Under the pieces are notes generated by a model. It was not told where the DNA came from. It saw nothing but the letters and a program-made list of their open reading frames with translations, and searched no databases. A stretch of 40,953 nucleotides of DNA from Deltaproteobacteria bacterium. Its GTDB lineage: Bacteria; Bdellovibrionota; UBA1018. The stretch covers positions 1 through 40,953 of the forward strand of contig JABDFB010000007.1 of NCBI GenBank assembly GCA_013286765.1, in the 5' to 3' direction. A program made the position numbers and the translations under genes. Positions 1 through 8,740 of the stretch are shown here, one piece after another; within the stretch, counting starts at the first letter, position 1, and each line of letters starts with the position of its first letter.

Positions 1-1838
1 AAGTTTTCTGCCCATTCCAGATGAAGGGGCGTTAGATACATTTTGTACTGATTCTTTTTTTCCAATAGTTCGGACGCTTTTGGTAACTTAAGATATTTAC
101 ACAGGCTTCCATAAATGAGTGGAAAATCCAGAAGCTCGCGAGCCACGACATCGATAACAGTCGGGTGGCCTAAAATTTTTTCTTTGAGACAGAAGTGGGC
201 TGTTCCTAATAGTGACACTGTAAGAGCATTGATCAGGTTTTGATCAAAGTGTCCTTTGTGAAAAGATGCTCCCTCTAATCGACTAAGATGTGTTCTAATT
301 TTTGTAGTATCCCAAGCGATCTGACCCGGTGGTTGAACTTCGTCGCAAAGCATTTTTATCAATTCGCTTCGATTTAAAAGCGAAGTAAGTTGCGGCACTC
401 GTTTTGTAAATCCAAACTGTCTCAGTGTAAAATCAACGGCAGCTGGTGATCCACCATTCAGGCAATAAGCTAGGAGTGGGCGCAAATAAGCCTTGATCCA
501 AAGATTAATTGCAAATGTTTCTTTCGGCTTGGAATAGATGACCTGATATCCAATTTTTGTGAGAAAAACATAAAGCGATTTTGCTGTTTCCGTTGGTTCA
601 TTTAGAAACGCGAGTTCGACTAAATTAGGTCGATTGACTGGAAACGGGTGATATAGAGTGAAATGGTTCGATTGGTTCAAGGCTAACTTGAATCCATGTT
701 CAAAATGCCTCAGTTTTTCCAATATCGTAATAATCTGGGGCTTATTAGCAGCACGGACGTAGGGTTTTTCTGGGGCAAAAATCAGAATATTAGAGGAATT
801 ATTCGGCGATGAGAGTTTTGCTAAGGAGGCCCCTTCTAATGGCCTTTGTTTTACCAAACGTTGCAATTTTTGAATTTCGCGGGTTTTTACTGGAAATGCT
901 AGCTGGAATTTACTCGGTTGCTGGTCAACGCCACGGAGGCAGAGCCCCTTCACCGTCTGTCGCATAAAAAAGAAGAATACCGCAGACTTTGCTAAGGGAG
1001 TTGCAACGGACTTTCCGGATGCAACAATTTCTGCTCTAAAATCGTGGTCATGGAGTTCTCTCTTTTCAGAAGCCTGGACCATCAGATCGAGACAATCCTG
1101 ATAGACTTTATGGTAAGCGGGGGGAAGCGAGATAATCTTCGACCTTGTTTGTTCAACAATCTTCTTGCGATGGTTGGCCTTCAATACGTGGTAATAGGAG
1201 GAGTATTTTTTTTCTTTCTGGCCTTTTCTGATGATTTTTCTGGCGAAAGAATCTAGTTGTGAATCAAAGGTTTTGTTTCGAAAAATACCGTGAATGAGCC
1301 CGCGCTTTTTTGCAATCTGCGGTGTCCAGCGCTCACCCCACAGAAGAAAATCGATTGCTTTTTCTAGCCCTACTAAATGAGGTAAAATCTGAGAACTACC
1401 AAACGTGGGAATAAGCAAATAATCGTTGATTTCAGTCATGTAGAACTGTGTATCAAAAGTATCCCCCGCAAATCGATAGTCACAATGGAGCGTCATTTCG
1501 ACACCGCAACCAAAGCAGGTTCCCTGGACAGCAGCAATAGTAGGAACCGAGGCGTTTTTGATACTACGATAGGCCTGGCGGATACCCTCAGAGAGTACTT
1601 GGGCACTATCGGCGTTTTTTACGGATCCAGCTGCTAACAAGAGTTGTGCTCCATTGATGAAGCTTCCGGGCTTCGAACTCTTAAATATTACGGCCTCGAC
1701 TTCGGGATATCGGTGCAGGGACTCCATGGTCTCTCGAATGATAGTCGCAGCTTGGTGATCAAAAATATTCACTTCGGATCCTGGAGTGTTCAGGATCATA
1801 TACATAATTCCGTCTTTGATCTGCATTTGGAGCGACAT
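1..1838 (-). CDS. FadB/FadJ-like multifunctional acyl-CoA (or acyl-ACP) protein, 3' end outside window
   Basis: Reading the minus strand from the ATG at 1838 gives an uninterrupted frame of about 612 codons that leaves the window at base 1, so the C-terminus is missing. Residues 1-190 form a crotonase (enoyl-CoA hydratase/isomerase) domain: an oxyanion-hole segment near residues 56-66, GTCFGCGVEM at 106-115 matching the FadB GxxxGGGxE turn, and a second acidic residue in YMTEI (Glu136) matching the other FadB catalytic Glu. Residues 380-480 resemble the 3-hydroxyacyl-CoA dehydrogenase part, with YHPFPV near 396-401 and the following LVEL. The expected Rossmann GxGxxG loop between them is not visible, so the dehydrogenase half is probably inactive. 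A GAGG ribosome site lies 7 bases before the start. It follows the ACP gene by 30 bases and is probably its operon partner. Confidence 0.75.
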   Translation of the reverse strand, partial: MSLQMQIKDGIMYMILNTPGSEVNIFDHQAATIIRETMESLHRYPEVEAVIFKSSKPGSFINGAQLLLAAGSVKNADSAQVLSEGIRQAYRSIKNASVPTIAAVQGTCFGCGVEMTLHCDYRFAGDTFDTQFYMTEINDYLLIPTFGSSQILPHLVGLEKAIDFLLWGERWTPQIAKKRGLIHGIFRNKTFDSQLDSFARKIIRKGQKEKKYSSYYHVLKANHRKKIVEQTRSKIISLPPAYHKVYQDCLDLMVQASEKRELHDHDFRAEIVASGKSVATPLAKSAVFFFFMRQTVKGLCLRGVDQQPSKFQLAFPVKTREIQKLQRLVKQRPLEGASLAKLSSPNNSSNILIFAPEKPYVRAANKPQIITILEKLRHFEHGFKLALNQSNHFTLYHPFPVNRPNLVELAFLNEPTETAKSLYVFLTKIGYQVIYSKPKETFAINLWIKAYLRPLLAYCLNGGSPAAVDFTLRQFGFTKRVPQLTSLLNRSELIKMLCDEVQPPGQIAWDTTKIRTHLSRLEGASFHKGHFDQNLINALTVSLLGTAHFCLKEKILGHPTVIDVVARELLDFPLIYGSLCKYLKLPKASELLEKKNQYKMYLTPLHLEWAEN

Positions 1839-1868
1839 AAATAGACCTCGGTGTCCCCGACGACTGGA

Positions 1869-2135
1869 CTAGTTGTCCCTTTGCACTACCTTGCCAACAT
1901 AATTACATAAAGAATGGACCGTCAGAAGCCTGGGGTCTTCGCATTGACTGATCCATTCGTTCAGCAACAGCGGGCGTCCAAATTTCTCTTCTAAAGCCAG
2001 AGAAAGCGAAACCATTTTTAGAGAATTGAACCCGAGATTTGCAATAAAGGAGTCGGAGTCATTCAAATTGACTTTTTTTCCCATCGTAACCTGAATAGCT
2101 TCTCGTACTTTGCTATTAATTTCGGCAGCTTGCAT
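1869..2135 (-). CDS. Free-standing acyl carrier protein
   Basis: An 88-residue acidic helical protein of the phosphopantetheine-carrier family. The attachment site is GFNSLKM at residues 35-41, with Ser38 as the expected Ppant serine; the usual Asp of the DSL motif is Asn here. The following segment (SLALEEKFGRPL) is typical of carrier-protein helix II. It lies between the P450 gene (64 bases upstream) and the FadB-like gene (30 bases downstream) on the same strand, which suggests it carries the acyl chain that those two enzymes modify. This is unlikely to be the housekeeping AcpP, because the sequence is divergent and it sits away from fab genes. A GAAAGG ribosome site is visible. The partner relationship is inference. 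Confidence 0.82.
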   Translation of the reverse strand: MQAAEINSKVREAIQVTMGKKVNLNDSDSFIANLGFNSLKMVSLSLALEEKFGRPLLLNEWISQCEDPRLLTVHSLCNYVGKVVQRDN

Positions 2136-2199
2136 TTATCGATGCCTTTCGTATTGAATATAGGTCAAGTTGTGAATCAGAAATAGAATTATTATAAAA

Positions 2200-3573
2200 T
2201 TAATATTCGATATTGTGCAAACGTTTCTCTTTAACCTTCATCCGAACTCCGCCGGAAGGTGATACTGTTACAGTTCGTCGTACTGGACGTACGGGACTTT
2301 GGTCCGTCAGTTCTAATTGGATTTGACTGAGTATGAGTGAGAGCACCGTTTTCATTTCTAACATTCCAAATGCCATTCCGATACATCGCCTCGCACCACC
2401 CCCAAACGGGAGAAATTCGTGAGGTGCATACCTCTTGGTTACAAAACGTTCTGGGTTGAACCGCTTAGGCTCTGGATAGAGCTCTTCGCGATGATGCACT
2501 AGGTAAATGCATGGGGTGACTTGAATCTCGGCAGGAAGATTGATTCCTGCAATCGTTACTGACTGCTGAAGCTTTCGTGAAACTACTGGAATTACCGGAA
2601 AAATGCGAAGGGATTCCTTCACGACTCCATCTAAGTACGATAGCTTGGAAAGGGTTTCGGAATCCGTTTTTCCAGAGAGGGTGTTTAATTCTTGCATGAG
2701 CAGTGGCCTGACGCCTTCTGTTGAGTGTATCCAGTAAAAAGCCCAAGTTAGGACGGTTGCTGTAGTTTCGTGTCCAGCCAAGAGCAGAGTTACCAGTTCA
2801 TCTCTTAATTCAGGGTCTGTGAAACCCTGCCCAGTTTCCGAAGTCTGAGCTAAAAGAACGCCAAGAATACTCTGATCATCTTCGTGGGATGTTGAAGTTG
2901 CAGGATTTCCCAGAATAGTTTTATGTTCCGCGACCTCCTCGAAAAGCAGTCGGTCTAGTTCTTTAGAACGCCTTTGGTACTGGACCCAGGGATCGCGAGG
3001 ATTAGATGACTGTGTATCCGGAGTACTGACCAAAGTACTAAAGCCAGCAAAATCTAGGAGTGGAACCAGCAACTCTTTCATCTGTTTAAAGCGCTCGGGA
3101 TTACGAGTACCAAAGAGTGCACGAAGAATAATTTCAAGTGAAATATCTAACATCAAAGAATGTATGGTGAGCTCAGTATCGACTTCAATTTTACTAATGA
3201 TGTACTGGGTGCTTTCGATCATCAGTTTAAGGTAGGGCTTCATCTTCTGACCGTGGAAGGCCGCACCCATCATCTTTCTGTGTCTAGCATGATTGGGTCC
3301 GTCTAGAATGAGGAGTGAGTCATTTCCCAGGAAAGGCTTGATGATAGAATTTCCTTGTCCTGCATAAAAAACCGCCGGGTCTCCTGCAAAAATCTCTTGG
3401 ATCGCATCGGGGTGACTAAAAAAGACGTGCTCTCCAAGGCCCTTGAAGTTCAGTGTAAAGGTATCTCCATATTTTTTGGCGCATTCATCTAGAAATACAT
3501 AAGGTCGAGAAAACCAGGCAAACGTCTGTTCGTCGGGAGTCAGTTCGGGGCCAATCGGAAGCTTCGGATGCAT
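2200..3573 (-). CDS. Cytochrome P450 monooxygenase
   Basis: A 457-residue soluble P450 with no N-terminal membrane anchor. The diagnostic motifs are all present: the I-helix oxygen-activation motif AGHETT at 266-271, ExxR at Glu320-Arg323 (KESLRIFP), the PERF meander near 374-377, and the heme loop PFGGGARRCIG with Cys397 as the thiolate ligand. These features match the bacterial CYP102/CYP110/CYP4-like group that acts on long acyl chains. It is the first gene of a same-strand trio with an ACP and a FadB-like protein, so a chain oxidation on an ACP-bound substrate is plausible, as established for BioI. That substrate is inference. The gene begins 34 bases after the dnaE2 stop, so it may be read partly from the mutagenesis cassette. 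Confidence 0.93.
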   Translation of the reverse strand: MHPKLPIGPELTPDEQTFAWFSRPYVFLDECAKKYGDTFTLNFKGLGEHVFFSHPDAIQEIFAGDPAVFYAGQGNSIIKPFLGNDSLLILDGPNHARHRKMMGAAFHGQKMKPYLKLMIESTQYIISKIEVDTELTIHSLMLDISLEIILRALFGTRNPERFKQMKELLVPLLDFAGFSTLVSTPDTQSSNPRDPWVQYQRRSKELDRLLFEEVAEHKTILGNPATSTSHEDDQSILGVLLAQTSETGQGFTDPELRDELVTLLLAGHETTATVLTWAFYWIHSTEGVRPLLMQELNTLSGKTDSETLSKLSYLDGVVKESLRIFPVIPVVSRKLQQSVTIAGINLPAEIQVTPCIYLVHHREELYPEPKRFNPERFVTKRYAPHEFLPFGGGARRCIGMAFGMLEMKTVLSLILSQIQLELTDQSPVRPVRRTVTVSPSGGVRMKVKEKRLHNIEY

Positions 3574-3607
3574 ATCTAATTATTTATGAAATGTATATAG
3601 ACACCTG

Positions 3608-6600
3608 TCAAGGATTCTTAAAGAGCGCCTCGTCATCCAGAGGTTTTACATTCTGCACGACTAAGCTAACAGACAGACCATCCCTCTGAATTTTTCCCTG
3701 AATAATAACAAAGCAGTGATCCATAATCACTTCTTTGAATCGTTCATAAACAGTTTTAAAAAAAATGAGATCCAAAAATCCTGTCTCATCTTCCAAGGTG
3801 GCAAAAGCAGTACCACTAGCAGTCGGAGGCCGTTGCATAATGATGGAAAGCCCTGATATTCGAATGACACGATTCTGAACAGAGTTTTTGGCTTGTGTAG
3901 CGGTCATTTTTGGTAAATTAGGAAATCTCTTTCGAATTGCGCCCATCAGATGACCACGAGTCGAAAGTCCGTAAACGGCATAATCGGCACTGATGGCTTC
4001 ATAATCATTCATTCTTTTAAATAGATATTTTTCGTTTGTGATTGAATTCGGATAGCCAGAAAATAAACTGAGTTGCACCGGAGATTTCGAGTAGTTAAGC
4101 AGCTGATAGCCTAAAATCTGCCATAAAGCCGTGCGTTGATCTAGTTGGAAACAAGCGAAAGCATCGCCTAATGCTAATCGATGAAGAATATTTCTCTTTA
4201 GCGAACAGCGATCTAAAAAGTCTGCCAAATTTTGAAATGGTTTCTCTTTTCTCTCGATAAGAAGACGACTAATCTCTTGCTCACTAATTCCAGAAACATA
4301 ACGAAATCCGATCCGAATAGCTCCTTGCTCGAGCTTGCACTCCCAATCCGAAAGATGCGGGTCTAATGGGTGTACTGTTACTCCGTGACGTTTTACGTCG
4401 TTAACCAACGTATGAGGAGAGTAAAATCCCATCGGTTGGGAATTTAACAAAGCACAGGTAAATTCAGCAGGGTAGTAGCACTTCAAATAGGACGATGCAT
4501 AGGCAATTAGCGCAAAACTCGCAGAATGACTCTCTGGAAAGCCATACTCTGCAAAGCCCTGAATCTGCTGAAAAATCAAATCGGCATAGCTTTGTGGAAT
4601 TCCATTTTCTAACAAACCCTGAATTAAACGCTTTCCCATCGTTCCAATAGAACCACTGGATCTCCAAGCCCCAATGGCACGTCTGAGTTGATCGGCTTCG
4701 CCGGGAGTAAAGTTTGCTAAAACAATGGCCATTTTCATCACTTGCTCTTGGAATATCGGAATACCTAAAGTTCGTCCCAGAATAGATTCCAAACGGGGAT
4801 CAGGAATCCAAACAGGCTCAAGCCCTTTTCTTCTTTTGAGATAGGGGTGGACCATTTTACCTATAATAGGTCCTGGTCTTACTAAGGCAACTTCAATGAC
4901 TAGGTCGTAGAATGTCTTTGGAAGTAGTCGGGGCAGCATAGACATTTGAGCTCTAGATTCTATCTGGAATGTACCGATCGTATCGGCTCGCTGAATCATT
5001 TGATAAGTTTTGTAGTCTTCCGGAGGTATTGTTGCTAGTGTGAGGTGACCTCCAATGAGCGCGAATGTTTTTTTCAAAGCACTTAGCATTCCTAATGCAA
5101 GAATATCGACCTTAAGCAGACCTAAAGCGTCTAAATCATATTTATCCCACTGAATAATGGTTCTGCCTTCCATTCGAGCAGGTTCTATTGGGACCGTTTC
5201 AATAACAGGATCTGCAGAGACAATAAATCCGCCGGAATGTATCGAAAGGTGTCGGGGAAAACCTTGAAGTTCCTCTATGAGTTCACGTTGCAACTGCAGG
5301 AGCCCGTTTGGTAGCGATTCGTCTTTCGATTCAGCTTCTAAAGCTTTTTCAAATTCCCGTTTACTCAGTTCCTTTCCAAAAACTTTAGTCACTTCACGTG
5401 TTGCAGAACGACTTCTGTAAGTAACTACAGCCGAAACCATTGCTGCCTTTTCTCTTCCATATTTGGTATAGATATACTGAATTACTTCTTCTCTACGCTC
5501 ATGTTCAAAATCGACATCGATGTCAGGGGGTTCGCCTCTTTCCGCTGAGATAAAGCGTTCAAATAGAAGACTCATCCGTACTGGATCGATCGCGGTGATG
5601 CCTAGTGCGTAGCAAACAGCAGAGTTGGCAGCTGAGCCTCTTCCCTGACAGAGAATATCTTGCGAGCGAGCAAAATCCACGATATCCCAAATCGTTAAAA
5701 AATAGTCTGCAAACTGAAGCTGTTCAATCAGTGTGAGTTCATACTCCAGTTGATTCCTGACATTTTTGGGAATCTGTTGGGAATAGCGTTGTTCTGCACC
5801 TTTCCAAACAAGTGTAGTGAGGTAGCTCTGTGCCGACTCGCCTTTAGGAATCCATTCATTGGGATAGCGATAGCGTAATTCAGAAAGAGAAAACGTACAA
5901 CTCTCTGCGATTTCAAGAGTACAGGCTAAAGTTTCAGGCATGTCGGCAAAAAGTTTCCGCATTTGTTCTGGGGATTTTAGATAGCGCTCATGGTTGGGAA
6001 AGAGACGAGTGCCTGCATTGTGTAAATTAGTTTTGTGTTGAACGGCAGTAAGAATATCCTGCAGATTTCTACGAAGCGGATGATGATAATAGACATCGTT
6101 TGTAGCAACAATTTTAATATCGTAATTCTGACCAATTTCCTTTGCGGTCGCAGTTCTTTGATGATCGTGATAATCGAGAATACGAGCTAAAGGAAGATAC
6201 AAACGAGACCCAAACAAATCCTTCAACACCTTCCAGTCCCAGAGAAAATAGTCTTCATTAGGAAGGCCGATGAGGTTTTGAGCCGCAGGGTTTTCCATAA
6301 AGTGCAGCAACTCATTCCAGGTTAAATAAGCAATTCCTTTTGGTTTATCGCGATGCGCCTGTGTTAAAATTCTGCAAAGCAGGCCATAGGAAGCCCGATT
6401 TTGACACAAAAGTGTTAACGGGGGATGATTCTGAATGCTTACTTCTGCTCCTACTATCAGCTTAAAGTCCGAATGCGATTTCGTCGGATTTGATTTCGCC
6501 GCCGATTTTGTAGAAAGGTAGGCTTTTGGAATTCCATAAACGCCGTTGATATCCGTAATAGCAAGACCTCGTAAGCCTATTTGCCGGGCTTGATCGACTA

Positions 6601-6670
6601 ATTCATAGGGATACGACGCACCTGTAAGAAAAGAATAGTGAGTCTTGCATTTCAGTTCTACGTATTCCAT
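3608..6670 (-). CDS. dnaE2: Error-prone DNA polymerase III alpha subunit DnaE2 (ImuC)
   Basis: A 1020-residue C-family polymerase, the length expected for DnaE2 and shorter than replicative DnaE. An N-terminal PHP domain opens with the HYSFLTGAS segment. The palm carries QGRGSAANS at 342-350 and the catalytic PDIDVDF at 382-388, both aspartates intact. A C-terminal OB-fold-like segment follows near residues 920-1010. In the ImuA-ImuB-DnaE2 mutasome this is the polymerase that extends past lesions; it depends on ImuB for access to the beta clamp. It is the third gene of the cassette, 24 bases after imuB. Such cassettes are normally SOS-induced; I could not see a convincing LexA box upstream of the first gene. 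Confidence 0.95.
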   Translation of the reverse strand: MEYVELKCKTHYSFLTGASYPYELVDQARQIGLRGLAITDINGVYGIPKAYLSTKSAAKSNPTKSHSDFKLIVGAEVSIQNHPPLTLLCQNRASYGLLCRILTQAHRDKPKGIAYLTWNELLHFMENPAAQNLIGLPNEDYFLWDWKVLKDLFGSRLYLPLARILDYHDHQRTATAKEIGQNYDIKIVATNDVYYHHPLRRNLQDILTAVQHKTNLHNAGTRLFPNHERYLKSPEQMRKLFADMPETLACTLEIAESCTFSLSELRYRYPNEWIPKGESAQSYLTTLVWKGAEQRYSQQIPKNVRNQLEYELTLIEQLQFADYFLTIWDIVDFARSQDILCQGRGSAANSAVCYALGITAIDPVRMSLLFERFISAERGEPPDIDVDFEHERREEVIQYIYTKYGREKAAMVSAVVTYRSRSATREVTKVFGKELSKREFEKALEAESKDESLPNGLLQLQRELIEELQGFPRHLSIHSGGFIVSADPVIETVPIEPARMEGRTIIQWDKYDLDALGLLKVDILALGMLSALKKTFALIGGHLTLATIPPEDYKTYQMIQRADTIGTFQIESRAQMSMLPRLLPKTFYDLVIEVALVRPGPIIGKMVHPYLKRRKGLEPVWIPDPRLESILGRTLGIPIFQEQVMKMAIVLANFTPGEADQLRRAIGAWRSSGSIGTMGKRLIQGLLENGIPQSYADLIFQQIQGFAEYGFPESHSASFALIAYASSYLKCYYPAEFTCALLNSQPMGFYSPHTLVNDVKRHGVTVHPLDPHLSDWECKLEQGAIRIGFRYVSGISEQEISRLLIERKEKPFQNLADFLDRCSLKRNILHRLALGDAFACFQLDQRTALWQILGYQLLNYSKSPVQLSLFSGYPNSITNEKYLFKRMNDYEAISADYAVYGLSTRGHLMGAIRKRFPNLPKMTATQAKNSVQNRVIRISGLSIIMQRPPTASGTAFATLEDETGFLDLIFFKTVYERFKEVIMDHCFVIIQGKIQRDGLSVSLVVQNVKPLDDEALFKNP

Positions 6671-6694
6671 AATTAGTATTTAATGTCCAAAACT

Positions 6695-8068
6695 CTAATC
6701 GAAATAACCATGAAGAAAAACCTGAGGTGGGGAGTGGTTTCGATCAATAAAGATCCATAATTTTTGTTTGCAATGAGTGATAATTTGATAATAGTCGCGA
6801 TAAACCCCCTTTGCTGAGGGATCATTCCACCATTGAGTGGCAATTCTTTCTGGCCCTTTCCAACTTACTATGTTCCACGCTCTGCCAGAAGCTGGATGGA
6901 TGATTTGAGCTGGTTTTAAAAGTAAAGTCTCGGGTGTTTTTAAAAGGCGAGAGGGTCTTTTTGGAATTCCCGAGGGATTATTTTGCGAGAAATTCTCACT
7001 ATGCCCACTGAAGGTACAGTTTATTGGAAGAACGCGAACCCAAGTTTGTTCAGGAACGTAAGTGTCATAGAAACTCGCGGCGAATACACGATTCCTTCCA
7101 TACTGACTCAAAAGATGCGACAGCAACTGATCCCAACTCTCTGATCTAGCCGCTTCTTTAGTTTCAAAAAAGTCGCGTTGTGAAGATGAACTTGGAATAC
7201 TCTGATCTATCCGAAATTTTAGTACTCGAACGGGGGCCGGTAGGGGATTTTTAGAGAGATCATGAAAAAGTTGCTCTCGCAAAAGTGGCATTAATCCAAC
7301 ACTTGTCCCTTGATCTATTAATAAAGGAAGAGTCAAGGTTCTCTTTTTTTGAATTACATGGGACCACGGCGCTAATTGAAAATGTAAGCTGACTTTATTT
7401 GCCTTATGACTAATTCCTCGTAGTCTTGACATGGCACGATCCATCAGAGTTCTCAAAGTAAACAAAAGAGGTTCTATGGTAATATCGGTTCCTTCTGTGC
7501 TGTCATTCTCTAGTTCTACGGATTCCTCAATGACTAGTCTCGGTTGGAATTGATTCCAAACGGGTTGAGCTTCAGCACTGGCATAACGATGGATTTGGAC
7601 CGCTATTTCTCCAAACCTGGAACCTAAACTCTCACGTGGAAGTTCCAGAAACTGACTAATTCTATAAATTCCCAGAGATTTGAGATGTTCTATTAGAGAA
7701 GAGAGTGGATGATTATCTTGCTTAAATGGATTTAAGAAGCAAAACAGAGACTCGATTGGCAAAGAATTAGTATCATCCGTACGGTCAAACTCAGGATAGT
7801 AGATTTTCGCCAAACTCAGCGAGGGATGGTTAGAATAGGTGACTGTAATATTCAAATGGAAATATTTAGCAATTCGGAAGAGCCTAGCCTTCAAACTGTT
7901 TTCTGAATAAAGTTTGAGGCATTGAGTAATATCTAAAAAAACCGCCTCTTCTCCACGTAACTGAATATGAGGGGTGAAGCGAAAACAAGCCTCAGCAAAT
8001 GATCTAATAACTTCATATTCAGTACCTGAACCAGATTTGATAAAAATGCAGACTATGCGCTTTTCCAT
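6695..8068 (-). CDS. imuB: ImuB, Y-family polymerase-like mutasome protein
   Basis: A 457-residue member of the DinB/UmuC-like Y family. The N-terminal part (AVFLDITQCLKLY, then a thumb/HhH-like region around 125-160) keeps the fold, while the acidic catalytic residues of active Y-family polymerases are not recognisable; this is expected for ImuB, which serves as an adaptor and not as a polymerase. The C-terminal end VFLHGYFD matches the usual ImuB ending (FLHGxFx). It lies between imuA-like and dnaE2 on the same strand with short gaps. Cluster order and C-terminal motif together make the call secure, although overall sequence similarity to better-known ImuB proteins appears low. Confidence 0.88.
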   Translation of the reverse strand: MEKRIVCIFIKSGSGTEYEVIRSFAEACFRFTPHIQLRGEEAVFLDITQCLKLYSENSLKARLFRIAKYFHLNITVTYSNHPSLSLAKIYYPEFDRTDDTNSLPIESLFCFLNPFKQDNHPLSSLIEHLKSLGIYRISQFLELPRESLGSRFGEIAVQIHRYASAEAQPVWNQFQPRLVIEESVELENDSTEGTDITIEPLLFTLRTLMDRAMSRLRGISHKANKVSLHFQLAPWSHVIQKKRTLTLPLLIDQGTSVGLMPLLREQLFHDLSKNPLPAPVRVLKFRIDQSIPSSSSQRDFFETKEAARSESWDQLLSHLLSQYGRNRVFAASFYDTYVPEQTWVRVLPINCTFSGHSENFSQNNPSGIPKRPSRLLKTPETLLLKPAQIIHPASGRAWNIVSWKGPERIATQWWNDPSAKGVYRDYYQIITHCKQKLWIFIDRNHSPPQVFLHGYFD

Positions 8069-8079
8069 GCTTCACTTAC

Positions 8080-8177
8080 TCAACTATCTGGGAAGGTCAG
8101 GCGCATAGAAAAAAGCCAGCTTGCTCTTTTATCTGCTACTTGTCTTAAAAATAAAATAAGAGTACCCGATCGTCTGA
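8080..8177 (-). pseudogene. imuA: Out-of-frame C-terminal continuation of imuA
   Basis: In the -1 frame relative to the preceding reading, the minus strand continues LVRRSGTLILFLRQ and ends at a TGA at 8082-8080, only 11 bases before the imuB start. The RSGTLxLxLR pattern is what follows LRxLQ in ImuA proteins. Restoring one T to the T-run would give a single protein of about 169 residues. Confidence 0.6.
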
Positions 8178-8588
8178 CTAAAATTGTAAATGTCTGAGCT
8201 CCGTCTCATCCAATTCCACTTGTGATAGAACTAAAACTGGAAAAATCTGGCTTTGAATAATTAGACTAATGCCCCAAAGAGCAGATCGTTTGAGATTTGG
8301 ACCAGTCAAATCAAGAAACAAAATGCGATTTTGATCGATTTTAAATTCTGCAAAACAAGTAGGAAAAAGTGTGAAATCTTTTTCTATCCAGGCAACGTCT
8401 AATGTTGGATTTTCACTTAAAAACCGCAGTACCCACTCTGTTTTGCCTGTACCTGGAGGACCGCTGAGTTCCACCAGTCCTGATTTGCAAATTCCAGTCG
8501 GTAATTGAGAAAAAGGGTACACTTCTTTGGGAGGTAGAGAATGAACAAGAAAGGGTAAAGTTTTTAATTCATCTAATGGTATGCCCAT
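8178..8588 (-). CDS. imuA: ImuA-like RecA-fold protein, apparently truncated by a frameshift
   Basis: A 136-residue reading with a RecA/SulA-like core: Walker A GPPGTGKT near residues 43-50 and a Walker-B-like strand NRILFLDLTG. It is first in the cassette and starts after a GAGG site. Known ImuA proteins are considerably longer. The frame stops at TAG just after ELRHLQF, exactly where ImuA proteins continue with the remainder of the C-terminal strand region. The continuation is found in the -1 frame down to 8080, so one base appears to be missing in the run of four T near 8180. Possible explanations are a sequencing error, a real mutation, or recoding. Confidence 0.75.
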   Translation of the reverse strand: MGIPLDELKTLPFLVHSLPPKEVYPFSQLPTGICKSGLVELSGPPGTGKTEWVLRFLSENPTLDVAWIEKDFTLFPTCFAEFKIDQNRILFLDLTGPNLKRSALWGISLIIQSQIFPVLVLSQVELDETELRHLQF

Positions 8589-8740
8589 TTTGCTAAACCT
8601 CTAAATCTAACGTTTCAGGATGAACTATTCTAATTGTGAATTTGGATTGGCGGCTCGATTCAATTAAACACTCTGTTTCAGATTTGTCAAAGTGGCTTTG
8701 CCGTCTTTCCCTCGCACTATCTTTGCAATGAAATTTGCCT

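Noticed and set aside
1044..1256. Plus-strand frame of 70 codons
   Set aside because: It lies opposite the long, family-recognisable FadB-like frame on the minus strand and has no ribosome site.
8589..8740. LexA box for the imuA-imuB-dnaE2 cassette
   Set aside because: I looked for the gaac-n7-gttc type, ttac-n3-gtaa and other symmetric forms and saw no convincing match.
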